Assembly: GCF_004348425.1 (NCBI RefSeq)
Contig: NZ_SMKK01000081.1
Location: 1 to 35,710, forward strand
Origin: Actinomadura sp. 7K507
Lineage (GTDB): Bacteria > Actinomycetota > Actinomycetes > Streptosporangiales > Streptosporangiaceae
Length of the DNA stretch: 35,710 nt
Reading direction: 5' to 3'
The notes beneath the pieces were generated by a model that saw nothing but the letters and a program-made list of their open reading frames with translations, was not told the DNA's origin and made no database searches. Shown one piece after another: positions 1 through 6,264 of the stretch; position 1 is the stretch's first letter, and every line of letters begins with the position of its first letter. Made by a program: the position numbers and the translations under genes.

Positions 1-95
1 AAGGCCCCCAAGAGACGATTGGGTTGATAGGCCGGGGATGGAAGCGCGGTAACGTGTGGAGTCGACCGGTACTAATAGGCCGAGTGGCTTGAACA
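1..95 (+). rRNA. 23S ribosomal RNA, 3' end (partial)
   Basis: The window opens inside the last domain of 23S rRNA. The conserved tail is directly readable: GTTGATAGGCCGGGG, then ACCGGTACTAATAGGCC and a terminal GGCTTGA. This is the stretch found just before the 3' end of bacterial 23S. The mature end is placed near 95 by analogy and could be off by several bases. Bases 96-252 are the 23S-5S spacer, which is less GC-rich, contains no gene, and presumably carries the processing stems. Confidence 0.95.
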
Positions 96-252
96 CACAC
101 AACGTTCAATCCAAATCGCTGCATGAGATGTTCGCGTCCCTGTGTGGTTCCCAGGAAACAACTGGGCACCCGCACAAAACTATAGAATTTTGCCGAGCCT
201 GCTCGGACGAGTCTTCCCGCACCCGCCGCTGGTGGGTGTTTGGGGGTTGGTC

Positions 253-370
253 GTTCGGTGGTTTTGGCGAGGGGGAAACACCCGGTCCCATCCCGAACCC
301 GGAAGTTAAGCCCTTCAGCGCCGATGGTACTGCACGGGAGACTGTGTGGGAGAGTAGGACACCGCCGGAC
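253..370 (+). rRNA. 5S ribosomal RNA
   Basis: The conserved 5S core is visible: GGTCCCATCCCGAACCCGG, GAAGTTAAGCCC, CAGCGCCGATGGTACT and GGGAGAGTAGGAC. The ends were set by the helix I pairing: TTCGGTGG at 254-261 pairs with CCGCCGGA at 362-369 (two of the pairs are G-U type), and a further G253-C370 pair is possible. The length of about 118 nt is normal. It follows the 23S gene in the usual 16S-23S-5S order, so this is the distal end of an rRNA operon transcribed on the plus strand. Confidence 0.95.
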
Positions 371-380
371 TCGTATTATG

Positions 381-414
381 GAAAGGGCCCCGCCGACACC
401 GGCGGGGCCCTTTC
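381..414 (+). terminator. Rho-independent terminator of the rRNA operon
   Basis: A perfect hairpin lies 10 bases after 5S: bases 381-395 pair with 400-414 (15 bp, core GGGCCCCGCC / GGCGGGGCCC) around a four-base loop ACAC. The 3' arm ends in CCCTTTC, a short T-rich stretch. The position and strength fit termination of the rRNA transcript. Confidence 0.9.
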
Positions 415-430
415 TCATTTCTCGGGCTGC

Positions 431-924
431 TCAACCGTCCATGAGTGCTTTTGCGTAGTTGGAAAGCGAGCGGTTGTACTGCGGCAGGTGGCGCGAGAGC
501 GCGTCGAGTGCGAGTGATACAGCCTCCCGGTCGCGTCCAAGGTCGGTAAGGGCGAGTGCCAGGAACGCGGTGACGGCGTCGTCGAGTTCATCGGAGACTG
601 CGTCCCGTTCCGCGGTCAGTAGATCGACGCTCTCTTCGGCTCGCCCGAGGTTGCGTAGGGTGCTCGCGAACTGGATCGTCGCCTCACGGCGGCGTGGGCC
701 GGTGAGCCCGGCGTCGAAAGCCGACCTGTAAAGGCGGCCTCCGCCTCGTTGCCGATCGAGTCGTGCGCCGATGCCAGCTCGTAGTGTGCGACGGCGTCAC
801 CGGCCGGAAGCTCGTCGGTCAGTTCCTGGACCTTCGAGAGGAAGTCTTCGGGGTCGTGGTCATCGAAGGTGGCCCAGAGTTCGGCGACCCGCCGTTCCCA
901 CGCCGGCTCTGTGTTGATCATCAA
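431..924 (-). pseudogene. TPR-repeat protein with a single-base frameshift
   Basis: The minus strand encodes a small tetratricopeptide-type protein common in actinobacteria. The N-terminal part starts at 924 or 921 (MINTEPAWERRVAELWATF) and reads through DELPAGDAVAHYELASAHD. Near 732-738 the reading frame is lost, while the next frame continues the family's sequence (YRSAFDAGLTGPRRREATIQ, then LRNLGRAEES) to a TGA at 431-433 after YAKALMDG. One missing base in the run at about 733-737 would account for the shift; restored, the protein would be about 164 residues. Either this is a recent inactivation or a sequencing indel in a GC-rich run. The intact downstream half favours a recent event. It has no obvious functional partner. 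Its 3' end faces the rRNA terminator. Confidence 0.75.
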
Positions 925-1029
925 GTAAGGATAGGCGAGGCCGGCCGCATGCGCTGCTGCGGGCTAGGGGTGGGCAGCAAGCGCAACGCCTGTGCAACGT
1001 GCGATGAGTGAGAATTGATCTAGTTCGAC

Positions 1030-1735
1030 ATTGGTCGGAACCATGGTCGCGCCGGTGCCAACCCACACATCTGCACCGGCGCGGCCACCCCGTCCAGCCG
1101 CCCCCACGTCTTGCTTCCCTTCGTCTGCAGGCTGTCGGCGGCGCCAGGACGCTGGCCTGCACGAGCAGGCAGCACCGATATGCGGCTGCGACCACGAATC
1201 AGCAGCGGAATCGCGAGAACCAGATGTATGGGACGTGCCGACCCGGCGAGCGTCAGTCCGGCGACCGCCGAGGTGAAGACGGTGACGGCCAGCGCGAACG
1301 TCCTTCCTCGGCCGGCCGGAACGGTCGAGCACGGTTCCGGCGAGGCGGCGCAGCCGCGGTGCCCGCGACGCCGGTTCACCACCGAGCAGACCGCCCAGTC
1401 CGGCTGGTGCCACCCGCCACGCCTGCCACGAAGGGCGCGGGATAGGTCTTGATCGTCAGGTTGCCCAGGACGGCGACAAGGACCACCGGCCACGAAGGCG
1501 GCCCGCCACCCGAACGTGGCGCTGAACCACGCGCCGAGCGGGCCCCGGGCGACCACGGCGCCCCTCAACTCGGCCATCGAACCACGGAGAGGTCGCTGCC
1601 CTGCCGGGCGGGCGGGAACGCGCGGCCTTGACCGCGAACACCATCGGCAGGACGGCGGTGAACGGGGCCAGGACCCGCAGCGTCATCAGCGCGGGGGTGG
1701 GGCCCAGCGAGCAGGACGGCGAAGTGTCGGTTCGA
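1030..1735 (-). pseudogene. Decayed MFS transporter remnant
   Basis: No continuous gene exists here, but the minus strand contains pieces of a major facilitator superfamily transporter in all three frames. Readable pieces, in protein order, are ALMTLRVLAPFTAVLPMVFA (around 1630-1695), LGAWFSATFGWRAAFVAGG (around 1490-1545), VVLVAVLGNLTIKTYPAPF (around 1437-1490) and LAVTVFTSAVAGLTLAGSA followed by PIHLVLAIPLLI (around 1200-1300). They look like the drug or sugar exporter branch. Several indels and lost segments separate them, and the total is well below the roughly 400 residues of an intact transporter. It lies head to head with the broken TetR gene, the usual regulator/exporter arrangement. 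The family is clear; the exact limits are not. Confidence 0.65.
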
Positions 1736-1747
1736 AGGAGGTCGCCC

Positions 1748-2098
1748 GTGGCCAGGCTGCGTGACCCGCATCACCGCACCGAGATAGTCGACGCGGTGCT
1801 CGACCATCTTGCCGAGCACGGGGTGAGCGGCCTGTTGATGCGTCCATCGCCCAGGCGCTGGGGCAGAGGATGCGCGAGACCTCGTCCGGGGCCAGGTGAC
1901 CGAGCCTCCCTCCGCCGACCACTTCCGCGATCTGTCCGCCGGCAGCGACGGGGTCACGCTGGCTTTGTGACCATGGCTTGCGAGGAGGCCGTGCCGCACG
2001 ACGATGGCAGCAGGGACTGGGCCGCCGCCGGCTTCACCGACGGCCCCCTGGCCGTCCCCCTGGCCCAAGAGATCACCACGCTGATCAACGGCCGCTGA
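1748..2098 (+). pseudogene. Decayed TetR-family regulator
   Basis: A GTG at 1748 with a good Shine-Dalgarno (GAAGGAG at about 1734-1740) opens a TetR-like N-terminus: VARLRDPHHRTEIVDAVLDH, then LAEHGVSGL. Near 1843 the frame is lost; the next frame continues the helix-turn-helix (SIAQALGQ) and stops at a TGA after RETSSGAR. A C-terminal TetR piece, GSRDWAAAGFTDGPLAVPLA followed by QEITTLINGR, returns in the first frame and ends at 2098. The whole is only about 117 codons against about 200 for the family, so the middle is deleted as well as shifted. It is divergent from the MFS remnant, and both partners appear to have decayed together. Confidence 0.7.
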
Positions 2099-2145
2099 CT
2101 CCGTCCGGCAGCGGGCGATACCGGCGCCGCCGGCTCATCAGACGG

Positions 2146-2174
2146 CCTATTTCGGATCACTGATCCGAAATAGG
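2146..2174. promoter_or_regulatory. Perfect palindromic operator upstream of the TetR gene
   Basis: CCTATTTCGGATCA at 2146-2159 is repeated as its exact reverse complement TGATCCGAAATAGG at 2161-2174, with one central base (C2160). A perfect 14+14 inverted repeat is strong for this GC-rich background and is also AT-richer than its surroundings. It ends 13 bases before the TetR GTG and overlaps the likely promoter, which is where an autorepressing TetR dimer would bind. Binding by the adjacent regulator is inferred from position and symmetry. Confidence 0.85.
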
Positions 2175-2175
2175 T

Positions 2176-2181
2176 TATTCT
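2176..2181 (+). promoter_or_regulatory. -10 box of a leaderless promoter (TetR gene)
   Basis: TATTCT (pattern TANNNT) is followed by exactly six bases and then the GTG at 2188. There is no Shine-Dalgarno, so transcription probably begins at the start codon. The palindromic operator ends two bases before this box and would cover the -35 region. Confidence 0.6.
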
Positions 2182-2187
2182 GGCTGG

Positions 2188-2844
2188 GTGGGACGGAGGA
2201 AGAGGCGCACCGATGCGCTGCGCGGCGAGTTGCTCGCGGTCGCGGCGGGTTTGCTGGCATCGGGGGGGAGCGGCGCTGTGACGACCCGTGCCGTCGCCTC
2301 TGGGGCCGGTTCGTCGCAGGCGGCCGTGAACGAGCTCTTCGGCGGCAAGGCGGGTCTCGCACGCGCGTTGTTCGCCGAGGGGTTCGCCCGGCTGGCCGCC
2401 GAGCTGCGGGCGCTGGAGAGCACCGGCGACCCCGAGGCGGACGTGCTGGAACTGGCAATGGCCGTTCGCTCGTTCGCGCGCCGGAGTCCACATCTCTACG
2501 AGGTCATGTTCTCCAGGCCGTTCGCCGAGTTCCGGCCCGGCCCGCAGGACGCTCGCGCCGCCGAGGAGATCTACGGACTCGTGCTCGGCCGGGTCACCGT
2601 CCTGCTGGGGCCTGACCGCGCTGAAGGGACGGCGAAGGACGCGGCCATCGGGTTGTTCGCCACCGTGCAGGGTCTTGTCGCCCATGAAGCGTCCGGGCTG
2701 CTCGGCAGTGGCCCGGAGTCGGCGGATCGCCGCTTCCGCTTCGTCCTCACCGCGGCACTGCGCGGCCTGGCCGCCGCGTCAACGACGGCCCCCGAGAGAC
2801 CTGACGCGTCATCCCGAAACCGACACCGCCCGGAGACGACATGA
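2188..2844 (+). CDS. TetR/AcrR-family transcriptional regulator
   Basis: This 218-residue protein has the TetR layout. The N-terminal DNA-binding region spans residues 1-60 (ALRGELLAVAAGLLASGG, then VTTRAVASGAGSSQAAVNEL and FGGKAGLARALF). The C-terminal ligand and dimer domain includes VRSFARRSPHLYEVMFSRPF, typical of the TetR C-terminal family seen with a conserved HxYxxMF core. The GTG start is supported by the -10 box six bases upstream. The 3' end overlaps the thioesterase gene by four bases (ATGA), so the two are translationally coupled. The adjacent palindrome implies autorepression of both genes. The ligand is unknown; an acyl or fatty-acid-type ligand would fit the thioesterase partner, but that is inference. 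Confidence 0.9.
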   Translation: MGRRKRRTDALRGELLAVAAGLLASGGSGAVTTRAVASGAGSSQAAVNELFGGKAGLARALFAEGFARLAAELRALESTGDPEADVLELAMAVRSFARRSPHLYEVMFSRPFAEFRPGPQDARAAEEIYGLVLGRVTVLLGPDRAEGTAKDAAIGLFATVQGLVAHEASGLLGSGPESADRRFRFVLTAALRGLAAASTTAPERPDASSRNRHRPETT

Positions 2845-3284
2845 CCGACGAGCGATTCATCCCTTGGGATCGTCCCAGCCCGCTGCTCACCGCCATCGGC
2901 GGCTTCGCCCGGCATGCCACCGACCCGCTCCGCGCCGGCTTCACCGTCGACGCGCCGAAGACGAACGCACGGGGCTTCCTGCACGGCGGCGTGATCGCCG
3001 CAGTCGGTGACGTGGCCATCGGTTACGCCCTCGCCGTCCAGAGCGATCCGCCCGCAGGTCTGGTCACCGTCAACCTCTCGTGCGACCTTCTGGGCACCGC
3101 GAGGGAGGGGGACTGGGTCGAGGTCGTGGTCACGCCGACGCGTACGGGGCGGCGACTCGCGGCCGGGACGGCCACGTTCACGTCGACTCGCGTCATCGCC
3201 CACGTCTCCGCCTTGTTCATGCCGTCCGTCCCGGCGTCCGCGGCCGGCGCCACCGGTGATCGCGCGGCCGTCACGCCGACCTGA
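2841..3284 (+). CDS. PaaI-type hotdog-fold thioesterase
   Basis: This 147-residue protein fits the single hotdog-domain acyl-CoA thioesterase family (PaaI/YbgC-like). The signature region ARGFLHGGVIAAVGDVAIGY (about residues 43-62) contains the HGG that opens the long hotdog helix, with an Asp further along that helix as in PaaI enzymes. The strands LVTVNLSCDLLGTAREGDWV and RLAAGTATFTSTRVIAHVSA complete the fold. Such enzymes hydrolyse acyl- or aryl-CoA thioesters in the cytoplasm. The ATG overlaps the TetR stop codon (ATGA), so expression should follow the TetR-controlled leaderless transcript. The substrate cannot be told from sequence. The last 15 or so residues are Ala/Thr-rich and probably disordered. 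Confidence 0.85.
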   Translation: MTDERFIPWDRPSPLLTAIGGFARHATDPLRAGFTVDAPKTNARGFLHGGVIAAVGDVAIGYALAVQSDPPAGLVTVNLSCDLLGTAREGDWVEVVVTPTRTGRRLAAGTATFTSTRVIAHVSALFMPSVPASAAGATGDRAAVTPT

Positions 3285-3295
3285 CCGGTTCGGGG

Positions 3296-3730
3296 CTACC
3301 GGTACCAGCCGTCGTCGGCCCGGCCGAGGGACCGGTTGAGGTAGTCCAGGAGACTCCCGGCCACCCAGCGGCGGCTGTCATCCTCGTGTTCCCAGACGAA
3401 GACGTCCGGTCGCGGCGGCGTCTGGACGAAGGCGAACTGGTCACCGCCGCCGTTGTCGCCGAAGAAGAACAGCGCGTCGAAGGGCATGTACAGGTCGGCG
3501 AACGAGTCGTCCGACCAGAACTGGAGGTTCTGCTCGACGATCTGCTCCAGCGGCCAGACGGCGTCCACCCCGTGATGCCCGACGATGCCGTTTGTTTCCA
3601 GGAGCAGGCCGGTGAGCTCGGACGGCAGCGAACGCCCCAGATGCCGTTCGGCCGCCGTCAGCGCGGCAGCGTTCGCGGGCACCCTGAATTCGACGTCCGT
3701 GTATGCCCGGGATGCTGCTTCTCTCCACAT
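3296..3730 (-). CDS. SMI1/KNR4 (SUKH) family protein
   Basis: This 144-residue protein matches the SUKH-1 pattern: AAERHLGRSLPSELTGLLLE followed by TNGIVGHHGVDAVWPLEQIV, then a YMPFDALFFFGDNGGGDQFA core in which the FGDNGGGD motif is typical. The C-terminal part is VFVWEHEDDSRRWVAGSLLD. Members are often immunity proteins of contact-dependent or polymorphic toxins, but many stand alone without a known role. No toxin gene lies nearby, so an orphan or housekeeping form is as likely as an immunity gene. It converges with the thioesterase gene. The start is supported by TAAGCT six bases upstream. Confidence 0.85.
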   Translation of the reverse strand: MWREAASRAYTDVEFRVPANAAALTAAERHLGRSLPSELTGLLLETNGIVGHHGVDAVWPLEQIVEQNLQFWSDDSFADLYMPFDALFFFGDNGGGDQFAFVQTPPRPDVFVWEHEDDSRRWVAGSLLDYLNRSLGRADDGWYR

Positions 3731-3736
3731 GGAGGC

Positions 3737-3742
3737 AGCTTA
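3737..3742 (-). promoter_or_regulatory. -10 box of a leaderless promoter (SUKH gene)
   Basis: Read on the minus strand, TAAGCT is followed by six bases (GCCTCC) and the ATG at 3730. There is no purine-rich ribosome-binding site before that ATG. The spacing is the same as at the other leaderless starts of this window. Confidence 0.6.
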
Positions 3743-3990
3743 GAAGGGGTTGCGTCTCCTGTTGGGGGAGAGGACAAGATGAAGGCTTGGCCCCGCAGGG
3801 AGCGCTACCTCCGGCGTGCTCTCGGTGATCATCGCCTGGCGGCGTCCGGACGACCTGACCCCAGCGCTCGACCGGTCCGCCGGCATCCTGCGAGCCCACC
3901 GTCCCCGTTCCGATACCTCTGGGTCGCGCTGGATCCACCACCGGGTGCCGGCTCAGCCAGTACTAGCAACGACGTGCCAGACTGCCTGGT

Positions 3991-4581
3991 ATGTCTGGAC
4001 CGGATCCCAAGGCGGACCTTCGGCGTTACCTGCAGGCTGGACGGGACGCCCTGGTCTGGAAGATGGAAGGGCTCTCGGAGTACGACATCCGCCGCCCGGT
4101 GACGCCGACGGGTACCAACCTGCTGGGTCTGGTCAAGCATGTGGCCTGCATGGAGCTGATCTACTTCGGCGATACGTTCGGGCGGCCGTCCGGCGAGGCC
4201 ATGCCCTGGTTCGACGAGGGCGCCGAACCCAACGCGGACATGTGGGCGACCGCCGATGAGCCGCGTGATCAGATCACGGCGCTGTACCGCCGGGCATGGA
4301 CGCACTCCGACGCCACGATCGACGCACTGGCGCTGGACGCGCCCGGCCGGGTACCGCACTGGCCGGAGGAGCGGAGTGCGGTGACGCTGCACAGGATCCT
4401 GGTGCATGTGATCGCCGAGACCGACCGGCATACCGGTCACGCCGACATCGTCCGGGAACTGATCGACGGTTCCGCGGGGCTCCGGGCCGACAACGCCAAC
4501 ATGCCGCCGGGAGACAGGGCCTGGTGGGAGGACTACCGGGACCGGCTTGAGCGCGTGGCGCGGGAGGCAGGCCGAGGCTGA
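3991..4581 (+). CDS. DinB / DUF664 family protein
   Basis: This 196-residue protein fits the DinB four-helix-bundle superfamily, DUF664 branch. Helix 1 is RRYLQAGRDALVWKMEGLSE; the first metal-ligand-type His is H50 in LLGLVKHVACME, and a second pair lies in ETDRHTGHADIVRELIDG (H147 and H150). Many actinobacterial relatives bind zinc or nickel and some use mycothiol, but the reaction of this subgroup is not known. No Shine-Dalgarno is seen before the ATG. CAGACT seven bases upstream is a weak -10, so a leaderless start is possible. It converges with the isomerase-like gene that follows. The 260 bases before it (3731-3990) show no recognisable gene. Confidence 0.85.
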   Translation: MSGPDPKADLRRYLQAGRDALVWKMEGLSEYDIRRPVTPTGTNLLGLVKHVACMELIYFGDTFGRPSGEAMPWFDEGAEPNADMWATADEPRDQITALYRRAWTHSDATIDALALDAPGRVPHWPEERSAVTLHRILVHVIAETDRHTGHADIVRELIDGSAGLRADNANMPPGDRAWWEDYRDRLERVAREAGRG

Positions 4582-4677
4582 TCATGTCGGCGAGATGCAG
4601 GGACGGCGGAGCCGGTGCAATGGCCGTCACCCAGGTCGTGGCCCTGCTTTGCGTCGGGATCATTCACGGTGGTTCGA

Positions 4678-5331
4678 TCAGCCGAGGATGAGGGGGAGCT
4701 TCGCGGGGATTTCGCTCAGCGTAGCCGTCTCCGTGCCGGTCGGTGTGCGGCTTCCGGTGCCGACCAGTAGCGCGTTCTTGTCGGAGAACGAGGCGGGGAA
4801 CGGGGTTCCGGCGATCTTCTCCAGTGCCGCGCGTGCCGCCGCGAGGGTTTCGGCGGGCGGGACGGCGGCCGACGGGAGGTGCGCGATCAGGTCGAGGTGG
4901 TGCAGGGTCCATTCGAGCACGTACGCGGACAGGTAGTCGCCTACGGTCAGCACCTTGTCCTGGGTGCTGACGCGGGCGTCGGGATCGGCGAGTCCGGCGG
5001 CGCGGCCCGCGGCGGATCCGACGTCGTCGAGGTGGAACTTGAGCAGCCGGGGCTCGACGTATGCGGCGGCCAGCCGGGGGATCAGCGCATCGAGCGGGTC
5101 CTCACCGGTCGGGGGCTCGACGAGGTCCCAGTAGGTGACCGCGTCCGCGGTCGGTTCGGTTTCGGCGGGCGTGACCAGGGTGATCAGGACGTCCTGGGCG
5201 TCGATGACCAGGTGGCACACGAGGTCCCGCACGAGCCATCCGGTACAGCCGGACGGCCGCTCGTAGTCCTCGTCCGGGGTTTCGGCGACCGCTGTGCGCA
5301 ACGCTGTCCAGGAGCGTGAGAAGAGATCCAC
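4678..5331 (-). CDS. Maleylpyruvate isomerase N-terminal domain protein (mycothiol-dependent type)
   Basis: The 217 residues begin with a DinB-fold bundle typical of the mycothiol-dependent maleylpyruvate isomerase family: GCTGWLVRDLVCHLVIDAQD (about residues 28-47) carries the first metal-ligand His (H40), and the later LEWTLHHLDLIAH carries the others. A shorter C-terminal part is RAALEKIAGTPFPASFSDKN onward. Members catalyse thiol-dependent isomerisation or transfer reactions, but most are uncharacterised. Here there is no gentisate pathway around it, so a true maleylpyruvate role is not supported. The GTG start is chosen because a promoter of leaderless type (TTGTCC, 18 bases, TAGCGT) ends six bases before it. 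Confidence 0.85.
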   Translation of the reverse strand: MDLFSRSWTALRTAVAETPDEDYERPSGCTGWLVRDLVCHLVIDAQDVLITLVTPAETEPTADAVTYWDLVEPPTGEDPLDALIPRLAAAYVEPRLLKFHLDDVGSAAGRAAGLADPDARVSTQDKVLTVGDYLSAYVLEWTLHHLDLIAHLPSAAVPPAETLAAARAALEKIAGTPFPASFSDKNALLVGTGSRTPTGTETATLSEIPAKLPLILG

Positions 5332-5337
5332 TTCGTC

Positions 5338-5367
5338 ACGCTAGTGCCGGACCGGAGGGGCGGACAA
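5338..5367 (-). promoter_or_regulatory. Promoter (-35 and -10) of the isomerase-like gene, leaderless type
   Basis: On the minus strand TTGTCC (5367-5362) is followed after 18 bases by TAGCGT (5343-5338), then six bases and the GTG start at 5331. The -35 is close to TTGACA and the -10 matches TANNNT. This is the best two-box promoter seen among the leaderless candidates here. Confidence 0.6.
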
Positions 5368-5425
5368 AACGCTTTCGGGTCGGGCGTGCGGCGATGGGGG
5401 ATGCGTTCAGTCGGGCAAATTCCTT

Positions 5426-5441
5426 GCCAGTGTTCACTGGC
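5426..5441. promoter_or_regulatory. Inverted repeat in the divergent intergenic region
   Basis: GCCAGTGTTCACTGGC is a perfect 7-2-7 palindrome lying about 160 bases upstream of the secreted peptidoglycan-binding gene and about 95 bases upstream of the isomerase-like gene. It sits in a comparatively AT-rich stretch (about 5410-5580). It could be a regulator site or a small hairpin; there is no direct evidence for either. Confidence 0.35.
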
Positions 5442-5602
5442 CAGATTCAGCCAGATGGCTTTACCTGATCATGGTCGGGATGTTTGTATCCATTGCACTG
5501 CAGAACAAGAAAGGAGCTGAGTCGCTCCGCGTGCAAGTCGGATGATGTCGATGTCATCTCCGCTCCTGGCTGTTTCCTGAGCAAGTGGAAGGTGTCCCCA
5601 CC

Positions 5603-6061
5603 ATGACCAGATTCGCCATGCGTTCCGTTCTTGTGCTGCCCTCGGCCATTGCGCTGACGGCAGGAATCCTGGCGGCGCCGGCCGCTGCGGCGGGTGTCGC
5701 CGATGGCCCCCGCGCGAGCGCCGCCGCCCTGCCGAGCTGCACTCATTTCACCGACATAAAGGTGAGCAAGGGCGTTGTCCGCTACCCGTCCGTGGGTGCG
5801 AACACGAAAGATATCAAGTGCAAGCTCCAACTGGGCGACCACAACTGGGGCGTGGTGGCCCTGCAGCAATGGCTGCGGTTCTGCAATGATGCCAAACAGG
5901 TCGAAGTCGACGGCATCTACGGCCCCGTCACCCGCGACGTCATCCTCTGGCTTCAGGCGTCCAAAGGCATACCCGCGGACGGCGTCTACGGCCCGCAGAC
6001 GATGGAGATCCTCGGAAAAGCGGTGTACCAGGGCAACACGCGTGTGGGCTGCAGCGCTTGA
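5603..6061 (+). CDS. Secreted peptidoglycan-binding (PGBD) protein
   Basis: This 152-residue exported protein has a clear signal peptide: RFAMRS, a hydrophobic stretch VLVLPSAIALTAGILAAPAA and an Ala-rich cleavage region (AAAAG). The C-terminal half is one peptidoglycan-binding repeat: WGVVALQQWLRFCN, then VDGIYGPVTRDVILWLQASK followed by GIPADGVYGPQTME, the classic DGxYGPxT doublet. Cys residues (C50, C77, C88 and C150 approximately) may form disulfides. No catalytic domain follows, so it probably binds cell-wall glycan only. The ATG at 5603 has GGAAGG nine bases upstream and was preferred to a GTG at 5585. The 200 bases after it hold no convincing gene, only a weak GC hairpin at 6078-6105. 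Confidence 0.85.
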   Translation: MTRFAMRSVLVLPSAIALTAGILAAPAAAAGVADGPRASAAALPSCTHFTDIKVSKGVVRYPSVGANTKDIKCKLQLGDHNWGVVALQQWLRFCNDAKQVEVDGIYGPVTRDVILWLQASKGIPADGVYGPQTMEILGKAVYQGNTRVGCSA

Positions 6062-6252
6062 CGCTCGTCACCGGGTAGCCGGGCGTGCGGGCACCGGGGC
6101 CCGGCGGGGAGAGCGGGCGCGGGCTGATGATCGTCACCGGGGTGGCGGAACGCTGGGTGCGGCACGCGGAGACGGGCACCTGCGTTCGGGCGGAGTTGGT
6201 CCGTAAAGCGCTGGTTCGCGGTGAGTTCGCCGACCGGCCGTCTCCGACGACG

Positions 6253-6258
6253 TAGGCT
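6253..6258 (+). promoter_or_regulatory. -10 box of a leaderless promoter (murA-like gene)
   Basis: TAGGCT is followed by six bases and then the GTG at 6265, with no Shine-Dalgarno in between. The same TANNNT-N6-start arrangement occurs at several other genes here. Confidence 0.6.
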
Positions 6259-6264
6259 GCTCGG

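Noticed and set aside
3731..3990. Possible gene between the SUKH and DinB genes
   Set aside because: Neither strand gives a protein-like sequence with a supported start; apart from the leaderless box at 3737-3742 nothing was recognised.
6078..6105. GC hairpin after the peptidoglycan-binding gene (GCCGGGC / GCCCGGC, 14-base loop)
   Set aside because: A seven-base stem with a long loop and no T-run is expected often at this GC content; not strong enough to call a terminator.
6127..6255. Small plus-strand reading frame of 42 codons before the murA-like gene
   Set aside because: It has an ATG and a G-rich upstream stretch, but no recognisable domain, and it ends inside the -10 box of the next gene. 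Length and composition fit a chance frame in GC-rich DNA.
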